A stretch of DNA of 64,000 nt from Streptomyces eurythermus (GCF_014649115.1 NZ_BMSK01000014.1:62001-126000); one strand, 5' to 3'. Shown: positions 34,641-43,398, numbered from the stretch's first letter. Notes: a model not told the origin generated them from the letters alone. A program made the numbers and translations.

Positions 34641-34961
34641 ATGCGGCGCGTGTGCTTCCTGCTGAAGGTCAGGGCGGACCGGCTCGAGGAGTACCGGGCG
34701 CGGCACGCGGCCGTCTGGCCGGAGATGCTCGACGCCCTGAAGGCGGCCGGCTGGCACAACTACTCGCTGTTCCTGCGTGAGGACGGCCTGCTCGTCGGCT
34801 ATCTGGAGACCGAGGACTTCGCCGCCGCCCGGGCGCGGATGGCCGCCACGGAGGTCAACGCCCGCTGGCAGCGGGAGATGGCACCCTTCTTCGAGTCGCC
34901 GGACGGCGCCCGGCCCGACGAGGCCATGCGGCCGCTCGCCGAGGTGTTCCACCTCGCCTGA
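34641..34961 (+). CDS. rhaM: L-rhamnose mutarotase
   Basis: A 106-residue mutarotase that equilibrates the anomers of L-rhamnose for the isomerase. Recognisable segments are LLKVRADRLEEYRARHAAVWPEML (with the catalytic His), WHNYSLFLREDGLLVGYLE and WQREMAPFF. Length matches RhaM (about 104). ATG 34641 follows GGGGGC, an ordinary SD distance. It is intact although the upstream transporter genes are destroyed, and is in frame with the ATPase fragment. Expression would depend on the 33662 promoter. Confidence 0.93.
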   Translation: MRRVCFLLKVRADRLEEYRARHAAVWPEMLDALKAAGWHNYSLFLREDGLLVGYLETEDFAAARARMAATEVNARWQREMAPFFESPDGARPDEAMRPLAEVFHLA

Positions 34962-34977
34962 CCCGGGAGTCACGCGG

Positions 34978-36315
34978 ATGAGACCCTCGCTGACCGGTCC
35001 GGCCCGCACCCGGCTGGACGCCCGCGCCCTGTACTTCGTCTCCTACGACGGTCTGGTCAACACCAACTCCTTCCAGAAGCACGGCCTGTTGACCCACGGC
35101 GGTCACCAGTACGCCGTCTGGTACACGGCGAGCCGCGAGGCGGTCGTGGCCCGCCGCGGGCTCGGCACCACCACGTGGTCGGCCGTCACCCTGCCCCACC
35201 GGCTGAAGGCCGACGACTCCCACAACGTCATCTGCGTGGGCGTCTCCCCGGCGGACGGCCGCCTGCACCTGAACCTCGACTCCCACAGCGACGGCTTCCA
35301 CTACATCAAGTCCGTCGCCGGACTCCTGGACGACCCCTCCGGCACCGCCTGGGGCCCGTCCGCCTTCGGACCCGTACAGACCACCCTGGACGGTCTGCCG
35401 CTCACCGGGCGCTTCACCTATCCGCAGTTCCTCACCACCCCCGAGGGCCGGCTCCAGTTGGCCTACCGGTCCGGCGTCTCCGGCAACGGCCGCAACGCCC
35501 TCGCGGAGTACGACGGTTGCCGGTGGACCGCGCTGGGGGAGTGGTCCGGCGCCACCGGCACGTACACCAGCGCGCACGGCTCCAGCACCGCCCGCAACAT
35601 GTACCTGCACGGCCTCGACTACGACCGGCGCGGCCGGCTGCACGTCCTGTTCACCTGGCGGGAGCGGGACCCGGCCGTCCTCGCCGACGGCGGCGGACTG
35701 ACCAACCACGACACCGGCTACGTCACATCCGACGACCGCGGCCGGACCTGGCGCAACGACGCGGGCGCCGTGGTGGGCACCACCGGCGGGCCGGACCGGG
35801 TCCGCGTCACCGACGCCGGCCTGGTCGTCGACCCGCTGGGCCCGGACCACTGCCTGATGAACCAGGAGAGCCAGTGCGCCGACTCGGCCGGCCGGCCGCA
35901 CGCGATCGTCAGCCACCTCCCCGTCCGCCTCGGCCCGCCGGCCGGCGGCTACGCCGCGGCCCGCGCCGCCCACGCCCGCGCCCACCATCTGCGCAAGACC
36001 GGCTCCGGCACCTGGCTGAAGACCGAGATCCCCGTCCCGCTCCGCTCCAGCCAGCGCACCAGGCTGGTCCTGGACCGCCATGACAACGCCTACGCCGTGC
36101 TGCCCTACGGCCGGATCGCCGCCGCCTCCGCGGGCAGTGGGTACACCGACTGGGCGCTGCTGTTCGACGGCGCCGGGCTGAACGCGTTCGGCGAGGTCGT
36201 GGTGGACGAGACCCGCATCCGGGCGGACGACGTGCTGTCGTTCATGTACCAGGAGAAGTCCGCCGGTACGACGCCCTCGCCGCTGTACGTGGCCGACTTC
36301 GCCCTGCCGGCGTGA
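34978..36315 (+). CDS. BNR_4-type beta-propeller protein
   Basis: A 445-residue protein that resembles BNR_4 family propellers. Seven-bladed repeats can be followed: FVSYDGLVNTNSFQKHGLL, HGGHQYAVWYTA, DDSHNVICVGVSPADGRLHL, TYPQFLTTPEGRLQLAYRSG, YLHGLDYDRRGRLHVLFTW, HDTGYVTSDDRGRTW. Family members include lyases that act on rhamnose-uronic acid polymers such as ulvan. No signal peptide is visible, so it would work inside the cell, perhaps on imported oligosaccharides. It lies 16 bp after rhaM in the same operon. The catalytic residues cannot be assigned safely. Confidence 0.8.
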   Translation: MRPSLTGPARTRLDARALYFVSYDGLVNTNSFQKHGLLTHGGHQYAVWYTASREAVVARRGLGTTTWSAVTLPHRLKADDSHNVICVGVSPADGRLHLNLDSHSDGFHYIKSVAGLLDDPSGTAWGPSAFGPVQTTLDGLPLTGRFTYPQFLTTPEGRLQLAYRSGVSGNGRNALAEYDGCRWTALGEWSGATGTYTSAHGSSTARNMYLHGLDYDRRGRLHVLFTWRERDPAVLADGGGLTNHDTGYVTSDDRGRTWRNDAGAVVGTTGGPDRVRVTDAGLVVDPLGPDHCLMNQESQCADSAGRPHAIVSHLPVRLGPPAGGYAAARAAHARAHHLRKTGSGTWLKTEIPVPLRSSQRTRLVLDRHDNAYAVLPYGRIAAASAGSGYTDWALLFDGAGLNAFGEVVVDETRIRADDVLSFMYQEKSAGTTPSPLYVADFALPA

Positions 36316-36369
36316 CGGTAATGTGAGGCTCGTCCCGCCGCATCCCGTCCCCTGGAGGTCCGAAGCCCG

Positions 36370-37389
36370 ATGGCCCAGTCGGTGGGTATCAAGGACGTCG
36401 CCCGCGCCGCCGGAGTGTCGGTGGGCACGGTGTCCAATGTCATCAACCGCCCGGACACCGTCGCCGGCGAGACCCGGGCCCGGGTGCTGTCCGCGATCGA
36501 CCGGCTCGGTTACGTCCGCAGCGAGTCGGCGCGCCAGCTGCGGGCGGGCCGCAGCCGGATCATGGGGCTGCTCGTGCTCGACATGGGCAACCCGTTCTTC
36601 GTGGACGTGGCCCGCGGCGCCGAACGGGCCGCCCGGGACGCCGGGCTGGGCGTGATGGTGTGCAACAGCGCCCAGGACGCGGCCGAGGAGGCCGAGTACC
36701 TCTCGCTCTTCGCCGAACAGCGGGTGCGGGGAGTGCTGCTCACCCCGGCCGACGCCACCGGCCGCAACATCGCCGCCTTCCGCCGGCACGGCATCCCGTT
36801 CGTGCTGGTCGACCGGGTCGCCGAGGGCACCACCGAGTGCTCGGTGTCGGTGGACGACGTCGCGGGCGGCGCGCTCGCGGTGCGCCACCTGGTGGACGCC
36901 GGGCACCGCTCCATCGCCTACGTCAGCGGGCCGGGCGGGCTCAACCAGGTCCGCGACCGGCGCACCGGCGCGCTGTCCGCCCTCGCCGAGGCCGGACTCG
37001 GTCCCGAGGCGCTGCGCGAACTGCCCACCGAACGCCTCGACGTGGCCGCGGGCCGGGACGCGGGCGCCCGTCTGCTCGGCCTCGCCGACCGTCCCACCGC
37101 CGTCTTCTGCGCCAACGACCTGCTCGCCCTCGGCCTGCTCCAGGCCATGTACGCGGCGGGCGTCACCGTCCCCGACGACCTGGCGATCGTCGGCTACGAC
37201 GACATCGAGTTCGCCGCCGCGGCGGCCGTCCCGCTCACCTCCGTACGCCAGCCCGCCGTCACCCTGGGCGCCCTCGCCGCCGAACTGCTGCTGGAGGAGA
37301 CCGAGCGGGGCGAGCGGCCCCACGAGCACCGCCGGGTGGTGCTCCAGCCGGAGCTGGTGGTGCGCCGCTCCAGCCTGGTCGCGCGCTGA
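36370..37389 (+). CDS. rhaR: LacI-family regulator, probable rhamnose regulator
   Basis: A 339-residue repressor. The N-terminal HTH is GIKDVARAAGVSVGTVSNVINRPD with hinge RSESARQLRAGRS; the periplasmic-binding-like effector domain follows (GLLVLDMGNPFF; VLVDRVAEG; FCANDLLALGLLQAM; VGYDDIEFAAAAAVPLTSVRQP). The position inside the rha block and the two TGAAA-type palindromes in the divergent promoter (33540 and 33706) make rhamnose or a phosphorylated intermediate the likely inducer. ATG 36370 has the SD GGAGGT 10 nt upstream. Confidence 0.9.
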   Translation: MAQSVGIKDVARAAGVSVGTVSNVINRPDTVAGETRARVLSAIDRLGYVRSESARQLRAGRSRIMGLLVLDMGNPFFVDVARGAERAARDAGLGVMVCNSAQDAAEEAEYLSLFAEQRVRGVLLTPADATGRNIAAFRRHGIPFVLVDRVAEGTTECSVSVDDVAGGALAVRHLVDAGHRSIAYVSGPGGLNQVRDRRTGALSALAEAGLGPEALRELPTERLDVAAGRDAGARLLGLADRPTAVFCANDLLALGLLQAMYAAGVTVPDDLAIVGYDDIEFAAAAAVPLTSVRQPAVTLGALAAELLLEETERGERPHEHRRVVLQPELVVRRSSLVAR

Positions 37390-37488
37390 CCGCCCGCCCG
37401 GCGACCGCACCGTGATCCCGGGGTGCGGCCCGCGCGCGCCCATGTGCTGAACTGGGTCGCGTCCGTACCACTCGTCCCGGGAGACCCG

Positions 37489-38787
37489 TTGAGCCTCAGC
37501 TACCGCCAGCCCGGTGTGGTCCTCACCGACCACCACTTCACCGTGCCCCTCGACCATGCCGATCCCGGGGGCGAGACCATCGAGCTGTACGCCCGCGAGG
37601 CGGTGGCGAGCGGCAAGGCCGGGCAGGACCTGCCCTGGCTGGTGTATCTCACGGGTGGCCCCGGCTTCGGGGCGAACCGGTTCGTCGGGCGTCAGTCCTG
37701 GCTCGACCGGGCCCTGGAGGAGTACCGCGTCCTGCTGCTCGACCAGCGCGGCACCGGCCGCTCCACCCCCGCCACCCGGCAGACGCTCCCGCTGCGCGGC
37801 GGCCCCGCCGCCCAGGCCGACTACCTCACCCACTTCCGCGCCGACTCCATCGTCCGCGACTGCGAGGCCATCCGCCCCCGCCTCACCGGCGGCGCCCCCT
37901 GGACCGTGCTCGGCCAGAGCTACGGCGGCTTCTGCACGGTGTCGTACCTCTCCCTCGCCCCCGAGGGCGTGCACACCGCGCTGATCACCGGCGGCCTGCC
38001 CTCCCTGCACGCCCACGCCGACGACGTCTACCGGGCCGCCTACCCGCGCATCGAGCGCAAGGTCGCCGCCCACTACGACCGTTACCCCGAGGACGTGCGG
38101 CGGGCCCGCCGGATCGCCGACCACCTCCTCACCCACGAGGTGGTCCTGCCGAACGGCTACCGCTTCACCGTGGAGGCATTCCAGTCCCTCGGCCTGATGC
38201 TCGGCACGACCGACGGCAGCCACCGGCTGCACCTGCTGCTGGAGGACGCCTTCGTGCGCACACCCTCCGGCCACGAGCTGTCCGACGCCTTCCGGGAACA
38301 GGCGCAGACCCTGCTGTCGTACGCCGCCCACCCGCTCTACGCCCTCGTCCACGAGTCCATCTACGGCCAGGACGACCGCCCCACGGCCTGGGCCGCCGAA
38401 CGCGTCCGCGCCGAGTTCCCGCAGTTCGACGCGGCCAAGGCACTCGCCGGGGACGGCCCGGTGCTCTTCACCGGCGAGACCGTCCACCCCTGGATGTTCG
38501 AGACCGACCCCGCCCTGCGGCCCCTGCGCGAGACCGCCGGCCTGCTCGCCGCCCGCACCGACTGGCGCCCGCTGTACGACCCGGCCCGCCTCGCCGCCAA
38601 CGAGGTCCCCGTTGCCGCGGCCGTCTACCACGACGACATGTTCGTCGACGCCACCCACTCCCTTGAGACCGCCGCCGCGATCCGCGGCCTGCGCCCCTGG
38701 GTCACCAACGAGTACGAGCACGACGGCCTGCGCACGGCACCCCGGGTCCTGGACCGGCTGCTGTCCCTGGTCCGCGACGAGGTATGA
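37489..38787 (+). CDS. Alpha/beta hydrolase, proline iminopeptidase-like (S33 family)
   Basis: A 432-residue hydrolase of the S33 branch. The nucleophile elbow GQSYGGF carries the Ser, the oxyanion segment is LTGGPGFGANR, and DQRGTGRST is the conserved loop. The late Asp and His of the triad lie in AAVYHDDMFVDATHS and ITNEYEHDGLR-type tail (NEYEHDGL). The start is TTG 37489, giving MSLSYRQPG; GGGAG is 5-6 nt upstream and homologous proteins begin here. It is probably an aminopeptidase that removes N-terminal proline or a similar residue. No signal peptide is visible. Confidence 0.85.
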   Translation: MSLSYRQPGVVLTDHHFTVPLDHADPGGETIELYAREAVASGKAGQDLPWLVYLTGGPGFGANRFVGRQSWLDRALEEYRVLLLDQRGTGRSTPATRQTLPLRGGPAAQADYLTHFRADSIVRDCEAIRPRLTGGAPWTVLGQSYGGFCTVSYLSLAPEGVHTALITGGLPSLHAHADDVYRAAYPRIERKVAAHYDRYPEDVRRARRIADHLLTHEVVLPNGYRFTVEAFQSLGLMLGTTDGSHRLHLLLEDAFVRTPSGHELSDAFREQAQTLLSYAAHPLYALVHESIYGQDDRPTAWAAERVRAEFPQFDAAKALAGDGPVLFTGETVHPWMFETDPALRPLRETAGLLAARTDWRPLYDPARLAANEVPVAAAVYHDDMFVDATHSLETAAAIRGLRPWVTNEYEHDGLRTAPRVLDRLLSLVRDEV

Positions 38788-38805
38788 CGGGCGGCCCGGA
38801 CCGGC

Positions 38806-38836
38806 TTGACCCTCCCCTTACGTCAGGCCGCAGCCT
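38806..38836 (+). promoter_or_regulatory. MerR-type promoter of the merR/glycosyltransferase operon
   Basis: TTGACC (38806-38811) is followed after 19 bp by a CAGCCT -10-like box, the long spacer typical of MerR-activated promoters. In the spacer lies CCT-T-ACGT-C-AGG (38816-38827), symmetrical at 10 of 12 positions, the probable binding site. Confidence 0.6.
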
Positions 38837-38860
38837 GTGACCGGACGAAAGGGCGGGCAC

Positions 38861-39661
38861 ATGGGCTACACGGTGGGCCAGGTCGCGGCGTTCGCCGGGG
38901 TGACCGTGCGGACGCTGCACCACTACGACAGGACAGGGCTGCTCTCGCCCGGCGAGCGCAGCCCCGCGGGCTACCGCCGCTACGGCGACGCCGACCTGGC
39001 CCGGCTCCAGCAGATCCTCTTCTACCGGGAACTGGGCTTCCCGCTCGAGGAGATCGCCGTCATCCTGCGCGACCCGCACGCCGACGCGCTCGGCCACCTC
39101 CGTGAGCGGCAGCGCCGGCTGCGCGAGGAGATCGCCCGGCTGGAACGGCTCGCGGAGGTGGCCGAGCAGGCCATCGAAGTGCAGCGCACCGGGGTACGGC
39201 TCAGCCCCGAGGAACGCTTCGAGGTCTTCGGGGAGATCTCCTTCGACCTCAGCTACGCCACCGAGGCACAGCTGAAGTGGCGGGACTCGGCCGCGTACCG
39301 GGAGGCGATGGCACGGGCGGCCGGCCACGGCAAGGAGGACTGGCGGCGGCTGATGGCCGAGGCCGCCGCCTGGCGGACCAGCCTGCTCGCCGCCTTCGAC
39401 GCCGGCGAACCCGCCGACGGCGAGCGGGCCATGGACCTCGCCGAGGAACACCGCCGCCATCTGACCCGCTGGTTCACCCCCTGCCCGCCGGACACGCACC
39501 GGCGCGTCGCCGACGACCTGGCCGCCGACCCGCGCGCCTTCGCCCTCCTCGTCCCGCCGTCACAGCAACGGCCCGGCCTCGCCGCGTACGTGAGCAAGGC
39601 GATCCACGCCAACGCCGCCCGCCGCGAAGCCGCCGGCCCGGATCCCGAGGAGCAGCCATGA
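38861..39661 (+). CDS. MerR-family activator with TipAS-like antibiotic-binding domain
   Basis: A 266-residue regulator. The MerR winged helix is at residues 1-75 (YTVGQVAAFAGVTVRTLHHYDRTGLLSP; GYRRYGDADLARLQQILFYRELGFPLEEIA), a coiled-coil runs through about 80-120, and the C-terminal helical domain from about 125 is TipAS-like (KWRDSAAYREAM; WFTPCPPDTHRRVADDL; AAYVSKAIHANA). TipAS domains bind thiopeptide or other antibiotics and drive activation. ATG 38861 is chosen; a GTG 24 nt upstream is possible. Its stop overlaps the glycosyltransferase start (ATGA). Confidence 0.9.
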   Translation: MGYTVGQVAAFAGVTVRTLHHYDRTGLLSPGERSPAGYRRYGDADLARLQQILFYRELGFPLEEIAVILRDPHADALGHLRERQRRLREEIARLERLAEVAEQAIEVQRTGVRLSPEERFEVFGEISFDLSYATEAQLKWRDSAAYREAMARAAGHGKEDWRRLMAEAAAWRTSLLAAFDAGEPADGERAMDLAEEHRRHLTRWFTPCPPDTHRRVADDLAADPRAFALLVPPSQQRPGLAAYVSKAIHANAARREAAGPDPEEQP

Positions 39662-40902
39662 GAATCCTGATCGCCACGGCCGGGTCGCGCGGCGACGTCG
39701 CCCCCTACACCGGCGTGGGCGCCGCGCTGGCCCGCGCCGGACACCAGGTGACGCTGGCCGCCACCGACGGCTTCGCCGGCCTCGCCCGCGGTGCCGGGCT
39801 GGGATTCCGGCCGCTGACCGCCGACCCAGGGGCGCACGGCGGGGCCGGGAGCCGGCGGGACCTCATGCGCACGGCCGCCGCCTTCGTCACGGAACTCGGC
39901 CGGGGGTTCGCCGACGCGGTCACCGACGACACGGACCTGCTCCTGCTGTCGGCCACCACCGCCCCGCTCGGCTGGCATCTCGCCGAGGCCGCCGGCCTGC
40001 CCAGCCTCGGCCTGTACCTCCAGCCGACCGCGCCCACCGGCGACTTCCCGCCCGTGGTCACGGGCGCCCGGTCGCTGGGCCGGGCCGGCAACCGGGCGGC
40101 CGGCCGGTTCGCGCTGCGCATGACCGACCGGATCTACGCACCGGCGGTCGCCGAGCTGCGCCGGCGGCTCGGGCTGCCCCCGCTCACCGCCGGCGCGATG
40201 CGCCGCCGCATGGAACGGGCGCACTGGCCGGTGCTGCACGGCTTCAGTACGGCCCTCGTCCCCCGGCCCGCCGACTGGCGGCCCGGCCTGGAGGTCGCCG
40301 GCACCTTCTGGCCCCACGTGGGCACCGGCGAACGGCTGCCCGCCGAGCTGGAGGACTTCCTGCGGGCCGGGCCCCGGCCGGTCCTCGTCGGCTTCGGCAG
40401 CATGGCCGCCGGGCAGGGCGAGCGGCTGAGCGAGATCGCCGTGGCGGCGCTGCGCCGGGCGGGGCTGCGCGGCATCCTGCAGTCGGGCGCGGCCCGGCTC
40501 GCCGCCGACGGGGACGACCTGTTCACCGTCGGCGAGGTGCCGCACGCCCTGCTGTTCCCGAGGCTGGCCGCCGTCGTCCACCACGCCGGGGCGGGCACCA
40601 CCGCCGCCACGCTGCGCGCCGCCGTGCCCTCCGTCGCCGTGCCCACCGCGGCCGACCAGCCGTTCTGGGCCGCCAGGCTCGCCTCGCTCGGTGCCGCCGC
40701 GGCCCCGGTCCCGCTGCGCGGCCTCACCGCGGAGCGGCTCGCCGCGGCGCTCACCGAGGTGACGAGCCGGCAGGCGTACGCGGCCGCCGCCGCGCGGGCC
40801 GCCCGTCACATGGCCCTGGAGGACGGCGCGGACCGGGTGCGGGCCGCCGTCGAAGGGGTGGCCGGGCGACGCGACGGACAGGGAGCTTTCGCAGGTCAGT
40901 AG
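39658..40902 (+). CDS. Glycosyltransferase family 1, macrolide-type
   Basis: A 414-residue GT-B enzyme. It begins RILIATAGSRGDVAPYTGVGAALARAGH, and the C-terminal nucleotide-sugar site is VVHHAGAGTTAATLRAAVPSVAVPTAADQPFWAARL. This is the UGT/antibiotic glycosyltransferase pattern, which uses UDP- or dTDP-sugars. Enzymes of this type decorate natural products or inactivate macrolides by glucosylation. Being translationally coupled to a TipAS-domain activator, a drug-inducible detoxification role is plausible. No biosynthetic cluster is beside it. Confidence 0.9.
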   Translation: MRILIATAGSRGDVAPYTGVGAALARAGHQVTLAATDGFAGLARGAGLGFRPLTADPGAHGGAGSRRDLMRTAAAFVTELGRGFADAVTDDTDLLLLSATTAPLGWHLAEAAGLPSLGLYLQPTAPTGDFPPVVTGARSLGRAGNRAAGRFALRMTDRIYAPAVAELRRRLGLPPLTAGAMRRRMERAHWPVLHGFSTALVPRPADWRPGLEVAGTFWPHVGTGERLPAELEDFLRAGPRPVLVGFGSMAAGQGERLSEIAVAALRRAGLRGILQSGAARLAADGDDLFTVGEVPHALLFPRLAAVVHHAGAGTTAATLRAAVPSVAVPTAADQPFWAARLASLGAAAAPVPLRGLTAERLAAALTEVTSRQAYAAAAARAARHMALEDGADRVRAAVEGVAGRRDGQGAFAGQ

Positions 40903-40912
40903 GCTGGTCCCC

Positions 40913-41767
40913 ATGCCGGAGAAGACAACCGACCCCGCCGACCTGCGGGGCGACTGCGCACAGTGCTTCGGACTGTGCTGCGTCGCCCTGCCCTTCGCCC
41001 GCTCCGCCGACTTCGCGGCGGACAAGCCCGCGGGCACCCCCTGCTCGAACCTCCGGGACGACCACCGCTGCGGCATCCACGCCCGCCTGCGGCAGCAGGG
41101 CTTCACCGGCTGCACGGTCTACGACTGCTTCGGCGCCGGGCAGAAGGTGTCCCAGGTCACCTTCGGCGGACGGGACTGGCGCGGCGCGCCGAAGGAGCAC
41201 GCGCGCCGCATGTTCGACGTGTTCCCGGTCGTCCGGCAGCTGCACGAGCTGCTGTGCTACCTGACGGAGGCGCTGGGACTGCCCGCCGCCGCGCCCGTCC
41301 ACCCCGAGCTGCGCGGGGCCCTGGAACACACCGAGCGGCTCACCCGGCAGGGTCCTGAGGAGCTGGCCGCGCTCGACGTGGCCGCGCACCGGCAGGAGGT
41401 GAACGTGCTCCTGCTGCGCACCAGCGAGCTGGTCCGGGCGGGCGCCACCGGCAAGGGCAAGGGCAAGGGGAAGGCGAAGGGCAAGGACCGGCGGGGCGCG
41501 GACCTGATCGGCGCCCGGCTCAGGGGCGCCGATCTGCGCGGGGCGAGCCTGCGCGGTGCCTGCCTCATCGCCGCCGACCTCACCGGGGCCGACCTGCGCG
41601 AGGCGGATCTGATCGGCGCGGACCTGCGGGACGCCGATCTCACCGACGCGGACCTGACCGGGGCCTTCTTCCTCACCCAGCCGCAGGTCAACTCCGCGCG
41701 GGGCGGCGCCGGTACGCGTCTGCCGGCGTCAGTCACCCGCCCCGCGCACTGGACAGCGGCTCGCTGA
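40913..41767 (+). CDS. Cys-cluster / pentapeptide-repeat fusion protein
   Basis: A 284-residue protein in three parts. Residues 14-73 hold eight cysteines (15, 18, 22, 23, 44, 53, 67, 72) in CxxCxxxCC...C...C...C...C, which resembles metal- or Fe-S-binding YkgJ-type clusters. A helical region follows, then a Lys/Gly linker (KGKGKGKAKGKD at about 181-192). Finally about 12 pentapeptide repeats (193-253, units of A(D/R)L(R/I/T)G), a right-handed beta-helix that can mimic DNA. The gene overlaps the convergent P450 by 39 bp. Function unknown; pentapeptide proteins sometimes protect DNA gyrase. Confidence 0.88.
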   Translation: MPEKTTDPADLRGDCAQCFGLCCVALPFARSADFAADKPAGTPCSNLRDDHRCGIHARLRQQGFTGCTVYDCFGAGQKVSQVTFGGRDWRGAPKEHARRMFDVFPVVRQLHELLCYLTEALGLPAAAPVHPELRGALEHTERLTRQGPEELAALDVAAHRQEVNVLLLRTSELVRAGATGKGKGKGKAKGKDRRGADLIGARLRGADLRGASLRGACLIAADLTGADLREADLIGADLRDADLTDADLTGAFFLTQPQVNSARGGAGTRLPASVTRPAHWTAAR

Positions 41768-43300
41768 ACGGGGTTCGGCCGGGTGCTGCCGCCGGGCGGT
41801 GGCGGGTTCGTCCTGGCCCAGGGGGACCGTCTGCGGGGTTCCTCCGGGGGGCCGGTGCCGTCGCTCCAGCCGTAGCCGCAGCCCCTCCGGCATCAGGGTC
41901 AGGCGTTCGGTGACGGTCAGGCGGTAGCCGGGGTCGGCGTGCAGCTCGTAGCGGCGCAGCAGCAGACCGAGGACCAGGGTCGCCTCGTGCAGGGCGAATT
42001 GCCGTCCGATGCAGGCCCGGGCCCCGGTGCCGAACGGCTTGAAGGTGTGCGGCGGACGGGCGCGTACGGCCGCCGGGGTGAAGCGGTCCGGGTCGAACCG
42101 CTCGGGGTCCGGGCCCCACACCTCCGGCGCGCGGTGCAGCATCGGCGTCAGCACCAGGGCCCACGCGCCCCGGCGCATCGGGTGCTCCCCGGCCAGGACG
42201 GTGTCCTCGCGGGCCTCCCGGGCGAAGGCGGGCGCGGTCGGCCACAGCCTGAGCGACTCGTCCAGCACCCGGCGGACGTAGCGCAGCCGGGCGACCTGGT
42301 CGTAGCGGGGGTGCGGGGTGTCGCCCCAGACGCGGTCCACCTCGGCCCGGGCCCGCGCGGCGATCTCCGGGTGCCGGGCGAGGTAGTACAGGGCGAAGGA
42401 GAGCGCGCCCGAGGTGGTCTCGTGGCCCGCCACCAGGAACGTGATGACCTGCTTGCGGACGTTCTGCGCGGACAGCCGTTCCCCGGTCACCGGGTGCGCG
42501 GTGGCCAGCATGCGGTCCAGCAGGTCCCCCTCGCCGGGCCCGGACCGGCGCCGGGCCGCGACCAGTTCGTCCACCGTGCGGTTCAGGCAGGCCATGTCGG
42601 CCGCGTTGCGCCGGGTCGCGCCGCGCAGCAGCAGCGGGGCCAGCGGGACGGGGACGGTGTTGAGGCGCTGGGCGTAGCCGAGGGTGCCGACCATCGCGGT
42701 GACGAAGGGGTGCGGCCGGTCGCGTTCGAAGGAGCCGAAGTCGTGTCCGAAGCCGGTGCGCGCGATGGTCTCCAGGGTCAGCCGGGTCATGTCGCCGGGC
42801 ACGTCCACCGTGTGCCCGGCCGCCAGCCGCCGGTCCCAGTGGTCGGTGAGCCGGCCGGCCACGGACAGCATCATGCCGTGGTAGCCCTCCATGGCCTCCC
42901 GGCTGAACCCGGGCGCCAGGACGTCGTGCGCCAGCTGCCAGTTGGGCTCGTGGTTGTAGGCGGTGAACAGGCCGTCCCCGGCCACCGGCCGCAGGTTGGC
43001 GACGCCCAGCCCGACGTGCTTGGCGAACCGTGTCTCGTCGGCGAGGTCGGCGACCAGCCGGGCCCCCCACACGAGCACGAACTCGTTGCCGAAGACCCGC
43101 CGCCGGAAGATCGGGCCCAGCTCGCGGGCGTGCCGCAGGGAGTCCTGGAGCGGGCGGTGCCGGTCGATGCCGAGCACATCGCCGAGCAGCGGCAGCCGGC
43201 GCGGCGGGTGCGGTATGCGATGTAGCTCGGGCCAGCCCCGCTCGGCGCTCCGGAAGCCCTTCGGCGGCCGGTTCCCCCTGGTCTTCGTCGTCTCCGCCAT
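41729..43300 (-). CDS. Cytochrome P450 resembling the heme domain of CYP102 enzymes, without reductase
   Basis: A 523-residue P450. The I-helix is AGHETT (291-296), ExxR is Glu348/Arg351, and the heme loop FGTGARACIGRQF has ligand Cys430. It has the same segments as the heme domain of the CYP102-type protein at 49000 (FTAYNxEPNWxxAHDxL; DFGSFERxxPHPFV), so it belongs to the same lineage but has no FMN/FAD part, only a 50-residue disordered tail. It must use a separate reductase. An N-terminal Pro-rich segment (IPHPPRRLPLLGD) is as in fatty-acid hydroxylases. Divergent from a TetR regulator. Confidence 0.92.
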   Translation of the reverse strand: MAETTKTRGNRPPKGFRSAERGWPELHRIPHPPRRLPLLGDVLGIDRHRPLQDSLRHARELGPIFRRRVFGNEFVLVWGARLVADLADETRFAKHVGLGVANLRPVAGDGLFTAYNHEPNWQLAHDVLAPGFSREAMEGYHGMMLSVAGRLTDHWDRRLAAGHTVDVPGDMTRLTLETIARTGFGHDFGSFERDRPHPFVTAMVGTLGYAQRLNTVPVPLAPLLLRGATRRNAADMACLNRTVDELVAARRRSGPGEGDLLDRMLATAHPVTGERLSAQNVRKQVITFLVAGHETTSGALSFALYYLARHPEIAARARAEVDRVWGDTPHPRYDQVARLRYVRRVLDESLRLWPTAPAFAREAREDTVLAGEHPMRRGAWALVLTPMLHRAPEVWGPDPERFDPDRFTPAAVRARPPHTFKPFGTGARACIGRQFALHEATLVLGLLLRRYELHADPGYRLTVTERLTLMPEGLRLRLERRHRPPGGTPQTVPLGQDEPATARRQHPAEPRSASRCPVRGAGD

Positions 43301-43398
43301 GCCTGATCCCCCTTGATCCAGCGGATGGTTGACGCCGCCCCCGCACGTGTTGGACGTGGGTTCAATAACGCGTTTCAGTGTGGTGCCGTATGAGAACC

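Noticed and set aside
33771-34961. A genuine ATPase-mutarotase fusion protein
   Set aside because: The middle 80 residues are the RhaS gene read out of frame, the ATPase motifs are eroded, and rhaM has its own start and SD.
34855-38721. A minus-strand open frame of nearly 1300 codons under rhaM, the BNR protein, the LacI gene and the S33 hydrolase
   Set aside because: It lies antisense to four well-supported genes, shows only Gly/Val/Arg/Gln low-complexity sequence and has no family motif. Long antisense frames are expected at this GC content.
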